Positions 1 through 8,863 of a stretch of DNA of 64,000 nt are shown here, in pieces. Origin of the DNA: Neorhizobium alkalisoli. GTDB lineage: Bacteria; Pseudomonadota; Alphaproteobacteria; Rhizobiales; Rhizobiaceae. The translations under genes and the position numbers were made by a program. Position 1 is the stretch's first letter. Every line of letters starts with the position of its first letter. The notes beneath the pieces are model-generated. The model was not told the DNA's origin. It did not search any database and saw only the letters and a list, made by a program, of their open reading frames with translations. Where the stretch lies: assembly GCF_007829835.1 (NCBI RefSeq), contig NZ_VIWP01000005.1:372001-436000 (forward strand). Reading direction: 5' to 3'.

Positions 1-146
1 ACGACCTCACTGACAAGATTTTCAAAAAGAGCTGATTTTACAGCGGCTTGGATCGTATCAGCGGCGTTCTTGGCGGCGATGATAACGCAAATCGTCTCGG
101 TATCACTTGTCTGGGCGTCACTCGTCTGGGCGGTAGTCCCGGCCAT
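1..146 (-). CDS. exoU: Succinoglycan glycosyltransferase ExoU, N-terminal part (cut by window edge)
   Basis: The first 48 codons of a leftward gene are visible. They begin MAGTTAQTSD and run into VIIAAKNAADTIQAAV, the usual N-terminal nucleotide-sugar-binding start of family 2 glycosyltransferases. The ATG at 146 is preceded by a GGAGTGA-type ribosome site. In rhizobial exo clusters the gene next to exoX is exoU, which adds one of the late glucose residues to the lipid-linked succinoglycan octasaccharide at the inner membrane. Family membership is seen directly. The ExoU name rests on gene order, because most of the protein lies outside the window. Confidence 0.75.
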   Translation of the reverse strand, partial: MAGTTAQTSDAQTSDTETICVIIAAKNAADTIQAAVKSALFENLVSEV

Positions 147-233
147 GGCTCACTCCATCCTTCGTCGGTCTCGACAACCTGAACCTAGGAAAGTGGCCCT
201 CATATGGAAGCACTGCAACAAAAAGATTGTTGC

Positions 234-527
234 TCAGATATCCCGTGCCGGCAGATTTCCGGGGCGATCGGCACGGATGTCGTCGCGCTTGGCTCCAATG
301 ACAGCATTGGCGCGGGCAGCGGCGATATCCGGGCGATTGCGCTCGGCTTCAAGCTTTTCGCGGCGGACGAGATAGAGGATGCAGACGAAATAACCGACCT
401 GAATGATCACGGCGCAGATGATCGTCTGTATAACTGTGGTGAAGATCGAGCCGCTCATAAGATAGGCCGCCACAGCGAATGCGACGAGGACGGCGATCAT
501 GCTTACAAAGACACGCGGTGCATACAT
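234..527 (-). CDS. exoX: Exopolysaccharide production repressor ExoX
   Basis: A 97-residue protein with two hydrophobic segments near the N-terminus (about residues 5-25 and 29-50) and a short charged, cytosolic-looking tail. This is the size and layout of ExoX/Psi-type repressors, small membrane proteins that lower succinoglycan synthesis when in excess over ExoY. The reading frame extends upstream to a GTG at 545, but the ATG at 527 has a GGGAGG ribosome site at 533-538 with good spacing, so I chose it. It lies between exoU and the divergent exoY, its expected position and its presumed target. Confidence 0.85.
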   Translation of the reverse strand: MYAPRVFVSMIAVLVAFAVAAYLMSGSIFTTVIQTIICAVIIQVGYFVCILYLVRREKLEAERNRPDIAAARANAVIGAKRDDIRADRPGNLPARDI

Positions 528-1261
528 ATCTTGCCTCCCGAACACCTTTTTTGTTCAGTTATAGGTCGCAGGTGCCCCTCCTGTCTAAACACGATTATGA
601 TCGCAGGTCGGGGCCGTTGCAAGGAATACGGAAAACCCTTTGACCCCAGTTTGGTGAAACTTTCGTAAGGTTCCGCTCCTCGACAGCCGCTATCGGGAAA
701 CAGCCTAAATCGTTTCTTACCACGGTACCACAGGCTTTCACCACCCTTTCGCCACATTTCAGCCACAAGTGCAGCTCGGCCCTTTCCGATGCGGTATTAC
801 GCAACCATACCGCTCAATTGACCGTTCAACTTTTGTTACAAAGGTGTCAGCCACCACCAGAGCGACTATTGCAGTGCAACATTGTATTGCGACGCAACAC
901 GCATCGGCCTTTGGTCCTATCCCCAAGTTACTTTCGGCCGGGCCTCCAAGAAGCAATTGCAGGTTTAGTTAAAACCCGCCCTCATCGCGAGCGCCACCAA
1001 TACCAGAGGTAGCGGTCGAATATTAGTCTTGGCAAAGCTATTACAGGAAAGGGACAGTATTGTAGGGGATACTATTCAATCGTTTTAAGCCCGAGGCCTG
1101 AAACAGCAACCGCTAATAGGCGATCTGGCCCGCTTGTGCACAGGGGGGTGCTAAAAATTCCACTAGCATCAAATTACGAACACAGACTTATTATCACATT
1201 GTCACGGAATGACGCGCCGTAAAGGCACCGACTATCGCCAAACCTAAATGGAGTTCACTCT
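528..1261. promoter_or_regulatory. Long exoX/exoY divergent intergenic region
   Basis: About 730 bases without a convincing gene separate the divergent exoX and exoY starts. The region is poorer in GC than its surroundings. It contains a pair of near-identical short palindromes (868-898, listed separately) and an 8-base palindrome GCAATTGC near 953. The length fits the heavily regulated exoY promoter of rhizobia, where MucR and other regulators act, but I cannot assign a particular factor. Confidence 0.6.
868..898. promoter_or_regulatory. Tandem palindromic operator candidate
   Basis: ATTGCAGTGCAAC (868-880) and ATTGCGACGCAAC (886-898) match at 10 of 13 positions. Each holds a perfect 5-1-5 palindrome (TTGCA-G-TGCAA and TTGCG-A-CGCAA), with centres 18 bases apart. 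This is the form of a two-site operator. The binding protein is unknown. Confidence 0.5.
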
Positions 1262-1942
1262 ATGAAGTCAGCGACACGTTCGGCAGGTTCGCCGTTTTCG
1301 AACTCTGAACAGGTCCCCGCCACCCTTCCCATCGGGGGCCTGGTGAAACGCAGCTTTGATGTCACGACTGCAGCCTGCGCTTTGATCTTTTTCAGTCCTC
1401 TTTTCCTGATGATCATGGCGCTGGTGAAAATGACCGATAACGGCCCGGCCTTCTATGGCCACAGCCGCATCGGGCACAATGGACGTGTATTCAAGTGCAT
1501 GAAGTTCCGCACGATGGCCGTCAACGGAGACGAACTCCTGCGCGCCTATCTGCTGAACAACCCCGAAGCCCAGGAAGAGTGGCGCAAGACCCGCAAGCTG
1601 AAGGATGACCCCCGGGTCACCACCGTCGGCAAGGTGCTTCGCAAGCTCAGCCTCGATGAACTGCCGCAGCTTCTCAACATCATCAGAGGCGAAATGAGCG
1701 TGGTTGGCCCACGCCCGGTCGTCGATGAAGAGTTGAAGGTCTATGACAGCTCTGCAGTCTATTACCTGCGCACCCGCCCGGGCCTTACCGGCCTCTGGCA
1801 GATCAGCGGCCGCAATGACGTCTCCTACGAGAGCCGCATCGCGTTCGACACGCACTATGTCCAGAACTGGTCGCTTTTCCGCGATATTGCCATCATCGTG
1901 AAGACCATTCCTGCCGTCTGCCTCGCACGCGGCAGCTACTGA
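1262..1942 (+). CDS. exoY: Undecaprenyl-phosphate galactose phosphotransferase ExoY
   Basis: This 226-residue bacterial sugar transferase starts succinoglycan synthesis by moving galactose-1-phosphate from UDP-galactose to undecaprenyl phosphate at the inner membrane. One hydrophobic hairpin (about residues 34-56) is followed by the family's conserved KFRTM block (81-85), the LDELPQL region (about 135) and the VVGPRP motif. The protein is full length for ExoY and has only the C-terminal catalytic part of larger WbaP-type enzymes. GGAG lies about 8 bases before the ATG. It is divergent from its repressor exoX and followed by exoF. Confidence 0.95.
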   Translation: MKSATRSAGSPFSNSEQVPATLPIGGLVKRSFDVTTAACALIFFSPLFLMIMALVKMTDNGPAFYGHSRIGHNGRVFKCMKFRTMAVNGDELLRAYLLNNPEAQEEWRKTRKLKDDPRVTTVGKVLRKLSLDELPQLLNIIRGEMSVVGPRPVVDEELKVYDSSAVYYLRTRPGLTGLWQISGRNDVSYESRIAFDTHYVQNWSLFRDIAIIVKTIPAVCLARGSY

Positions 1943-2053
1943 TCCGGTTCAAGCCGATCCTCATGACGACCGGCTTCGGCCGATCGATCTCAACCGTCGG
2001 GCAAACGCTCTCCCTCCCGGATGCGTTTGCAAACGATTGAAGGGCAGTCCCCA

Positions 2054-3310
2054 ATGCAAAAATACATGTCCGCGGCACGCCGTTCCTGCGTGCTTCTTCT
2101 TGCGACAGGCGTCCTTTCGGGCGCCGTCGCCTCGTCTTCTCAAGCCGCCGACAGCGGCTACAAGCTCGGTGTCATGGACAAGCTGCAGATCCGCGTTGCG
2201 GAATGGCAGCCGGCCGATGGCACGGTCCGCAACTGGGACATGGTTGGCGGAGACTATACGGTCGGCCCATCAGGACAGCTCTCGCTGCCCTTCATCGGCG
2301 ACCTCAAGGCTTCGGGCAAGACGACGACCGAAGTGGCAACCGAAATCGGCCAGCAGCTGCGCGACAAGTTCGCGCTCAGAAACCTCCCTTCGGCCTCGGT
2401 GGAAATCTCCCAGTTCCGCCCGGTCTTCTTGGCCGGCGACGTAACGACGCCGGGACAATATCCGTTTTCTCCGAACCTGACCGTACTCAAGGCCGTCAGC
2501 CTTGCCGGCGGTCTGCGTCGTTCGGAATCCGGCCAGCGTTTTGCCCGCGACTTCATCAATGCCAAGGGTGATGCGGCCGTCTACGACAATCAGCGTTTCC
2601 GTCTCATCGCTCGTCTTGCCCGGCTGCACGCCGAGGTCGATGGCGCCAAGGAAATCGCCATGCCGGCCGATCTGAAGGACGTGAAGAACGCCCAGCAGCT
2701 GATCGACAGCGAGAGCTCGCTGATGAAATCACGCCGCGATCGCTACGAATTGCAGCTGAAATCGCTGACCGACCTCAAGGGCCTGCTCCAGAGCGAAGTC
2801 GAATCGCTGGCGCAGAAGACCGAGACCCAGAAACGCCAGCTGCAGATCGCCTCGGATTCGCGCGACAAGATGTCGAAGCTGACCGAACAGGGCATTACCA
2901 ACAACAACCGCCTGATCACGCTCGAACAGCGCACCGCCGAGATCGAGACCAACCTGCTCGATATCGACACCAACACGCTGCAGGCAAAACAGTCGATCAG
3001 CAAGGCGGATCAGGACGAAATCAACCTGCGCAATGACTGGGTCGCCCAGCGCGCCAAGGAACTGCAGGATACCGAGGCGGAACTGGAAAAACTCGGCCTG
3101 CAGCTGACGACCAGCCGCCAGCTGATGTCGGAAGCGCTGACCCAGTCTGCCGAAGCGCTGCAGTTCGACCCGACCCGCAAGGCCGCGACGATCAAATACA
3201 CGGTCGTCCGTGACGAAGGTCAGGGTGCCAAGGAAGTCGCGGTCGACGAGAATACGGCACTTCTGCCCGGAGACGTGATCAAGGTCACCTCGGAACTGTT
3301 GATGCAGTGA
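2054..3310 (+). CDS. exoF: Polysaccharide export protein ExoF (OPX/Wza type)
   Basis: A periplasmic/outer-membrane export protein of about 418 residues needed with ExoY for the first steps of succinoglycan assembly. It has a signal peptide (MQKYMSAARRSCVLL onwards, ending near SSSQAADS), a poly_export domain beginning GYKLGVMDKLQIRV, and a following SLBB-like segment (VFLAGDVTTPGQYPF). The middle and end, about residues 195-375, are rich in charged heptads and look like a long coiled coil. An upstream ATG at 2021 is in frame, but the ATG at 2054 has the signal peptide directly after it and GAAGGG at a usable distance. exoQ follows after 10 bases. Confidence 0.9.
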   Translation: MQKYMSAARRSCVLLLATGVLSGAVASSSQAADSGYKLGVMDKLQIRVAEWQPADGTVRNWDMVGGDYTVGPSGQLSLPFIGDLKASGKTTTEVATEIGQQLRDKFALRNLPSASVEISQFRPVFLAGDVTTPGQYPFSPNLTVLKAVSLAGGLRRSESGQRFARDFINAKGDAAVYDNQRFRLIARLARLHAEVDGAKEIAMPADLKDVKNAQQLIDSESSLMKSRRDRYELQLKSLTDLKGLLQSEVESLAQKTETQKRQLQIASDSRDKMSKLTEQGITNNNRLITLEQRTAEIETNLLDIDTNTLQAKQSISKADQDEINLRNDWVAQRAKELQDTEAELEKLGLQLTTSRQLMSEALTQSAEALQFDPTRKAATIKYTVVRDEGQGAKEVAVDENTALLPGDVIKVTSELLMQ

Positions 3311-3320
3311 GGCTTTCTGC

Positions 3321-4607
3321 ATGAGGATCGCCAAATCGGCCCTGATCGATCAGGACAGGAACGAGCTATACGGCATTGCCGCGATAGCCCTGTCCTTCTT
3401 CGTCTTCGCCTATTCCAGTCGTTTCGGACAGATCTCGATCCTTGCCTATTACGGGGTCTGGTTCCTACTCGTCGCTGCCGATTATAAAAAGGCGCTCGGC
3501 AGCTATTCGCGCTATTTCTGGATTTTCACCTTTGCGACCTTCTGTTTCGTCTCGTCCTTCTGGGCGCCGGCCTTCGGCATCTCGTTGCGTACGGCGATCC
3601 AGTATCTGACCCATGTCATCTGCGCGCTGATTGCCATGCGAACGGTAAGCGTCCGCACACTGACGCGCGGCGGTGTCGTCGGTGTGGCGCTGGTTCTGGT
3701 TTATTCGATCCTGTTCGGCACCTATACGTTCGATTCGATCGACGGCTCGTTCGGTTTCGTCGGCGCCTTTTCGTCGAAGAACCAGCTCGGCTTCTACGCT
3801 TCGCTCGGCATCCTGTTTTCCTATGCGACGGTGATGGTGTTCGGCGCCCGCCGGCTCTGGCTAGCGGCGGCCGGCGTCAACGCGCTTCTTTCCGCCTACT
3901 GCCTCGCAGCCGCGCAATCGGCCACCTCAGTCATCACCACGATTGGCATCGTGGCGATCTGCATGGGCATGCAGGCCTTCATGTTCTTTTCGCCAAAAAA
4001 CCGGCGCGGAATATTTGCAGCCGCCCTCATCCTCGGCTTTGCCGCCGTGGTCGCTGCCCTGCAATCCGGCGGCATCGACGTCATTCTCGGCCTTTTCGGC
4101 AAGGATTCGACCCTGACCGGCCGCACCTATCTCTGGCAGAACGGCATAGAAGCAGCCGCGCGCAACCCCATGCTCGGCATTGGCTACCAGAGCTTCTGGG
4201 TGGTCGGCTTTCCCGATGCGGAACGCCTTTGGGACGATTTCGGCATTACCGGCCGCAGCGGCTTCCATTTTCACAACACCTATATCGAGACGACCGTCGA
4301 GACGGGCTTTATCGGCCTGCTGTTGCTGGTCAGCATCCTGCTCACCACCTTCATTGGTCACCTTAAGCGGCTGCTGACCTTCGGTTACACGCCGGATTCG
4401 CTGCTTCTCTTCAGTGTTGCCTGCCTTCTGATGATCCGCTCCTTCGTCGAGATCGACATCCTGAACCCGTATCACGTGGGTTCCTTCCTCTTCTATTTCG
4501 CCGCAGGCAAGCTGACCGCACGGCAGAAATCCACCGCGCAGCCGCGTGCCAAGCATTTCGGCCCCAATCAAATCGTCCAGAGCCAACGCAGCGTCCAGAT
4601 GGGCTGA
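3321..4607 (+). CDS. exoQ: Succinoglycan polymerase ExoQ (Wzy/O-antigen ligase family)
   Basis: This 428-residue integral membrane protein has about ten to twelve hydrophobic segments. In its C-terminal half it carries the large periplasmic loop typical of Wzy/ligase proteins, with the motif FHFHNTYIE near residue 314. ExoQ links octasaccharide repeat units into high-molecular-weight succinoglycan. It is 10 bases downstream of exoF and clearly in the same transcription unit. Its length matches rhizobial ExoQ (about 430). Confidence 0.9.
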   Translation: MRIAKSALIDQDRNELYGIAAIALSFFVFAYSSRFGQISILAYYGVWFLLVAADYKKALGSYSRYFWIFTFATFCFVSSFWAPAFGISLRTAIQYLTHVICALIAMRTVSVRTLTRGGVVGVALVLVYSILFGTYTFDSIDGSFGFVGAFSSKNQLGFYASLGILFSYATVMVFGARRLWLAAAGVNALLSAYCLAAAQSATSVITTIGIVAICMGMQAFMFFSPKNRRGIFAAALILGFAAVVAALQSGGIDVILGLFGKDSTLTGRTYLWQNGIEAAARNPMLGIGYQSFWVVGFPDAERLWDDFGITGRSGFHFHNTYIETTVETGFIGLLLLVSILLTTFIGHLKRLLTFGYTPDSLLLFSVACLLMIRSFVEIDILNPYHVGSFLFYFAAGKLTARQKSTAQPRAKHFGPNQIVQSQRSVQMG

Positions 4608-4655
4608 TCAGCCCCTCTGGCCAAGCCTCTTAGATACCGATCAGGGAAGTCCAGG

Positions 4656-5684
4656 ATGCCGACGCTTTATTCCATCCAGTATCTGCGCGCGCTCGCAGCC
4701 CTTGCGGTCGTCGTTTTCCATGCCGGCGAGCGCAGCGGCGTGCATTTCCAGATCGGTGCGGCCGGCGTCGATGTGTTCTTCGTGGTGAGCGGTTTCATCA
4801 TGGTGGCGATCAGCGACAACCGCCCGACAAGCCGCCCATTGAGCCCGAGCGGCTTTCTCTGGAACCGCCTTCTGCGCATCGCGCCCTCCTACTGGCTGGC
4901 GACGCTTGCAATGATCATCGGCGCGGTCATCGGCCTCTTCCCGAACCTGAAGCTCGAATTCGGCCACACGCTTGCATCCTTCTTGTTCTTTCCCATGCCC
5001 TCCCCCAGCACCGGTGATCTCTGGCCGGTTCTCGTCCAGGGCTGGACGCTGAATTACGAAATCTTTTTCTACCTCGTCTTCGCGCTGACACTGCTCGCGC
5101 CATCCCGCCTGCGCCTGCCGCTGCTGGCCACAATTTTCGGCCTTCTGGTCGTGGCTGGTGGCACGATGCTGCAGCCGGAAGACCGGATTCTCGCCTTCTA
5201 CATGGCGCCCGTCATTCTGGAATTCGTCGCCGGCGCAGCTCTCGCAAAGGCGTGGCGGAACGGCTATCTGCCGCCCGCTCCGGTCGGCATGGTGATGGTC
5301 GTCATCGGACTGGCAGGATTTGCCGCGATCCAGATCCTGAAACTCGATTTCGATGCGCTGACCTGCGGTCCGCTGGCTCTGATCCTCGTCACCGGTGCGC
5401 TCTCCGTCGAGACCCGCGGAAAATTGCCGAACATGCCGGCCCTCGCCTATCTCGGCGACGCATCCTATTCCATCTATCTCTGGCACACATTTGCAGTCTC
5501 GGTCGTCGTCAAGCTCGGCATGTCGCTGCACCTGCCGGGAGCCATCACGCTTGGCCTCGCCTTCTGCGCCGGCACGGTGATCGGCATCATCGCCTATGAG
5601 GGAATAGAGCGCCCGATCCAGGCGCTGATCAAGGGCAAGCGGACGGCGCTCTGGCGCCTGCCAAACCGCCGCCTCGCCCGTTAA
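4656..5684 (+). CDS. exoZ: Succinoglycan acetyltransferase ExoZ (acyltransferase 3 family)
   Basis: A membrane acyltransferase of 342 residues with about ten hydrophobic segments. It begins with the family's IQYLRALAALAVVVFH signature carrying the conserved Arg and His, followed by GVDVFFVVSGF. ExoZ adds the acetyl group to the succinoglycan repeat unit. AGGGAAG precedes the ATG. It closes the exoYFQZ run. The next gene to the right is convergent, only 5 bases after the exoZ stop. Confidence 0.9.
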   Translation: MPTLYSIQYLRALAALAVVVFHAGERSGVHFQIGAAGVDVFFVVSGFIMVAISDNRPTSRPLSPSGFLWNRLLRIAPSYWLATLAMIIGAVIGLFPNLKLEFGHTLASFLFFPMPSPSTGDLWPVLVQGWTLNYEIFFYLVFALTLLAPSRLRLPLLATIFGLLVVAGGTMLQPEDRILAFYMAPVILEFVAGAALAKAWRNGYLPPAPVGMVMVVIGLAGFAAIQILKLDFDALTCGPLALILVTGALSVETRGKLPNMPALAYLGDASYSIYLWHTFAVSVVVKLGMSLHLPGAITLGLAFCAGTVIGIIAYEGIERPIQALIKGKRTALWRLPNRRLAR

Positions 5685-5689
5685 GACCA

Positions 5690-5851
5690 TCAGGCATATT
5701 TCGGCGGCTGGTCGTTTTCGTCCGGATTGGGAATAGGATTTTCATCCGGCAGCCTGTCGGGTTCCGGTTCGTCGATCGGCGGCACCGGGATGATCGGCGG
5801 TGGTACTGGCGGCACGGGATTTGGAACCGGTTCGAATGGATCTTGAGCCAT
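5690..5851 (-). CDS. Small proline-rich protein of unknown function
   Basis: A 53-residue reading frame starting MAQDPFEPVPNP with a ribosome site GGAGAG just upstream. About a third of the residues are proline, in two blocks: a hydrophobic PVPP/PIIP stretch, then an acidic PEPD/PNPDEND stretch. There is no signal peptide or membrane segment. The good ribosome site, the exact fit between exoZ and sodB, and the biased composition suggest a real gene, perhaps an extended or disordered peptide. I know no function for it. Confidence 0.6.
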   Translation of the reverse strand: MAQDPFEPVPNPVPPVPPPIIPVPPIDEPEPDRLPDENPIPNPDENDQPPKYA

Positions 5852-5914
5852 TTTCTCTCCTGTCATGTCGGGGTCAACCGGGGAAACGCCCTATGGTTCC
5901 CCGGTTTTCACCCG

Positions 5915-6610
5915 TCAGGCCTTGATCCGCTCCTCGACCACACGCCAGTTGACCAGCTTGTCCAGCACGGCGCGGATATGCTCCGGCTTGCGGTTCTCGT
6001 AATCGAGATAATAGGCGTGTTCCCAGATATCGATGCCGAGATAGGCAGGCCTGCCGACGGCGACCGGATTGTTGCCGTCCTCATACCCGATCAGCGCCAG
6101 CTTCTTGTCATCGTCGCGGGTCAGCCAGACCCAGCCAGTGCCAAACACTTCGTCCGATACGGTAATGGCCCGCTTGATGAAACCCTCGTAATCGCCGAAC
6201 GTGCCGTTGATATCGGTGGCAAGATCGCCCATCGGCCGGTTCGGCCCATGCGGCACGAACTGGTCCCAATAGGCAACATGGTTCCAGGCCTGGGCGGCAT
6301 TGTTGAAGATCTTCTTGTCGGCTTCCGACTTGGCAGCGGCAACAACGATCTCCTCCAGCTTCATGTCGGCATATTTCGTGCCCTTGGCGAGCGTATTGAG
6401 CTTGTCGAAATAGGCCTTGTGATGTTTGCCGTAATGCAGCCCGACCGTCTTCGAAGATATCGTCGGCGCCAGGTCACCTTCGGTGAACGGCAGTTTCGGC
6501 TGCTCGATCGGCAGCGCCGCGCGGGCGATATGCGGGGCGGCCGTGGTGAATGCGGCAGCGGTTGCCGTGACGGCCGTCGCCGTCAGCACCGTGCGTCGTG
6601 TCATGTCCAT
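5915..6610 (-). CDS. sodB: Tat-exported Fe/Mn superoxide dismutase
   Basis: A 231-residue Fe/Mn superoxide dismutase converting superoxide to oxygen and hydrogen peroxide. It carries an N-terminal extension with twin arginines (MDMTRRTVLTATAV) and an alanine-rich hydrophobic stretch, so it is probably exported by the Tat system; most family members are cytosolic. Metal ligands are visible as His59, His111, Asp194 and His198 (the last two in IDIWEHAYY). Gln107 in the AAQAWNH block suggests the iron-type active site. The ATG at 6610 lies 5 bases after an AGGAGG ribosome site that is partly paired in a hairpin (6619-6638). The gene name is by family only; sodF or sodA would fit equally. Confidence 0.9.
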   Translation of the reverse strand: MDMTRRTVLTATAVTATAAAFTTAAPHIARAALPIEQPKLPFTEGDLAPTISSKTVGLHYGKHHKAYFDKLNTLAKGTKYADMKLEEIVVAAAKSEADKKIFNNAAQAWNHVAYWDQFVPHGPNRPMGDLATDINGTFGDYEGFIKRAITVSDEVFGTGWVWLTRDDDKKLALIGYEDGNNPVAVGRPAYLGIDIWEHAYYLDYENRKPEHIRAVLDKLVNWRVVEERIKA

Positions 6611-6618
6611 GGGGTCCT

Positions 6619-6638
6619 CCTTTATCTCTCGATAAAGG
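6619..6638 (-). promoter_or_regulatory. 5' UTR hairpin overlapping the sodB ribosome site
   Basis: On the minus strand CCTTTATC, loop GAGA, GATAAAGG forms a perfect 8-pair stem closed by a GNRA-type tetraloop. The last bases of the 3' arm (AAAGG) are the first bases of the AAAGGAGG ribosome site of the dismutase gene. Folding would partly hide the ribosome site. This is a candidate translational control element. Confidence 0.5.
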
Positions 6639-6688
6639 AAGAACCCGCAGAGACCCGGATAGGTTTCAAAGACAACGCTCGCCCGAAC

Positions 6689-8734
6689 TCATGCGTCCGG
6701 CACATTGTCCTTCAGTTCCTTCAGCCAGACCCGGCCATTGCCATCCGACGGCGCCCGCCAGTCGCCGCGCGGCGAAAGCGAGCCGCCGGACGTGACTTTT
6801 GGGCCGTTCGGCGAGGCCGAACGCTTGAACTGGCTGATGGTGAAGAAGCGGAACAGAAAGGTTTCGAGCCAGCGCTTGATGACCGGCAATTCGAACTGCC
6901 GCTTTTTCTCGTCCGGAAAATGCGCCGGCCATTGGCCGGCATCGACATCGCCCCAGGCCTGCAGCGCCATATAGGCGATCTTGGACGGTTTCAGGCCGAA
7001 ACGGGTGAGATAATAGAGCGTGAAATCATGCAGGTCGTAAGGACCGATCTTGTCCTCGGTGCTCTGCATCACGCCATCGGCACCAGCAGGCACGAGTTCG
7101 GGCGAAATCAGCGTATCGAGAATCCGCTGCAGGACTTGGTCCGTCTCGCCGTCAAAACTCTCGGTCTTGATGACCCAGCGGATCAGATGCTGGATCAGCG
7201 TCTTCGGCACCGAGGCGTTGACATTATAATGGCTCATCTGGTCGCCGACGCCATAGGTGGACCAGCCGAGCGCGATTTCCGAAAGATCACCGGTGCCGAG
7301 CACCAGCGCATTGCGCTGGTTGGCAGCACGGAACAGAAAATCGGTGCGCAGGCCCGCCTGCACATTCTCGAAGGTCACATCGTAAACCGGCTCACCGCCA
7401 CTGAACGGATGTTTCAGGTCGTGCAGAAGTTGGGTCGCGAGCGGCCGGATATCGATCTCTTCCGCCGTGATACCCATGCCGTTCATCAGCGCCCAGGCAT
7501 TCGACTTGGTCTCGTCACCCGTCGCAAAACCCGGCATGGTGAAGCCCAGAATGTCGGAGCGCGGCCAGCCGAGTTGGTCATAGGCTTTTGCCGCAACCAG
7601 CAGCGCATGGGTCGAGTCGAGACCGCCGGAAATGCCTATGCAGAGCTTCTTGATGCCGGTCGTCTTCAACCGCTTCATCAGGCCCTGAACCTGGATATTG
7701 AAGGTTTCGTAGCAATCCTGATCGAGCCTTTTGGCATCGGCCGGCACGAAGGGATAGCGCTGAACGGCGCGCTCCAGCGCCACCGTTTCCTGCGGCCGCT
7801 CGAAATTGAACAGCACCCGCCGAAAGCTTTTGGCCGGCGTCATGTGCAGCGTCGCGGCATCGTTGAACGTGCCGGTGCGCATCCGCTCCAATCTCAGCCG
7901 CTCGACATCGATATCGGCGATGCACATCTGCGACTTGGTCGGGAACCGCTCGGTCTCGGTCAGAAGCTCGCCGAGTTCGTAGATGCAGGCCTGCCCGTCC
8001 CAGGCAAGATCGGTGGTCGATTCACCCGGCCCCGCCGCCGAATAGAGATAGGCGGAAAACGTCCGCGCCGACTGCGCCGAGCACAGCATCTTTCGCACAT
8101 CCGCTTTGCCGACGGTGACGTTGCTGGCCGACAGATTGGTGAGGATCAGCGCCCCGGACATGGCCCCGAAATCCGAAGGCGGTGCCGGCAACCAGACATC
8201 CTCGCAGATTTCGACGTGAAAGATGAAATCCGGCATTTCCTGCGCCGCAAACTGCAGGTCGACACCAAATGGCACCGTCTCGCCGGCAACCGAAATCATC
8301 GATTCCCGCACCGTGCGTCCCGAGGCGAACCAGCGCTTTTCATAAAACTCGCGATAGTTCGGCAGATGCGTCTTCGGCACGACACCGAGAATGCGGCCGG
8401 CATGAATGACGACGGCGCAGTTGAACAACCGCCCTTCATGGCGCAGCGGCGCCCCGACCAGCATGACCGGCAGCAGCGTTTTGCTCGCTTCCACCATCGT
8501 CCGCAGCCCCTCCTCGACCGCATCGAGCAGCGCATCCTGGCCGAAAAGATCGTCGAGCGCGTAACCGGAAATCCCGAGTTCGGTAAACACCATCAGCGCC
8601 ACCTGACGCTCATGGCCTTCACGCGCCAGTTCCAGCATGGAGCGGGCGTTGAATTCCGGATCGGCGATCTCGCAGGCGGGCGTGCAGGCAGCAGCCCGGA
8701 TGAAACCGTGGCTATAGGGCGAATGGAAATTCAT
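6689..8734 (-). CDS. nadE: Glutamine-dependent NAD+ synthetase
   Basis: This 681-residue two-domain enzyme makes NAD from deamido-NAD with ATP and glutamine. The N-terminal nitrilase-type glutaminase has the triad Glu52 (FTELGISGY), Lys121 (VPKTHLP) and Cys177 (VEICEDVW). The C-terminal synthetase has the ATP pyrophosphatase loop SGGLDST at 369-375. The start MNFHSPYSHGF matches the beginning of the long actinobacterial-type NadE and has GGAGCTG at good spacing. Upstream in-frame ATGs at 8752 and 8782 are less likely. The length (about 680) is normal for this class. It is transcribed alone, with no obvious operon partner. Confidence 0.93.
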   Translation of the reverse strand: MNFHSPYSHGFIRAAACTPACEIADPEFNARSMLELAREGHERQVALMVFTELGISGYALDDLFGQDALLDAVEEGLRTMVEASKTLLPVMLVGAPLRHEGRLFNCAVVIHAGRILGVVPKTHLPNYREFYEKRWFASGRTVRESMISVAGETVPFGVDLQFAAQEMPDFIFHVEICEDVWLPAPPSDFGAMSGALILTNLSASNVTVGKADVRKMLCSAQSARTFSAYLYSAAGPGESTTDLAWDGQACIYELGELLTETERFPTKSQMCIADIDVERLRLERMRTGTFNDAATLHMTPAKSFRRVLFNFERPQETVALERAVQRYPFVPADAKRLDQDCYETFNIQVQGLMKRLKTTGIKKLCIGISGGLDSTHALLVAAKAYDQLGWPRSDILGFTMPGFATGDETKSNAWALMNGMGITAEEIDIRPLATQLLHDLKHPFSGGEPVYDVTFENVQAGLRTDFLFRAANQRNALVLGTGDLSEIALGWSTYGVGDQMSHYNVNASVPKTLIQHLIRWVIKTESFDGETDQVLQRILDTLISPELVPAGADGVMQSTEDKIGPYDLHDFTLYYLTRFGLKPSKIAYMALQAWGDVDAGQWPAHFPDEKKRQFELPVIKRWLETFLFRFFTISQFKRSASPNGPKVTSGGSLSPRGDWRAPSDGNGRVWLKELKDNVPDA

Positions 8735-8863
8735 TGGCAGCTCCGCAGTCATCCTCACCGATCGGCGTCCGAAAACGCGCATAGGGTGATTAGCGTGAGA
8801 TGGGCGTTTCTGCCAGTCATTTGCCCAGAATTAAGATAATGGCCCTCACCAAACCGGGCATGA

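Noticed and set aside
5843..8839. Rightward 998-codon open frame
   Set aside because: It is antisense to sodB and nadE, both of which have intact active-site motifs. The translation is Arg/Asp/His-rich low complexity typical of a high-GC shadow frame.
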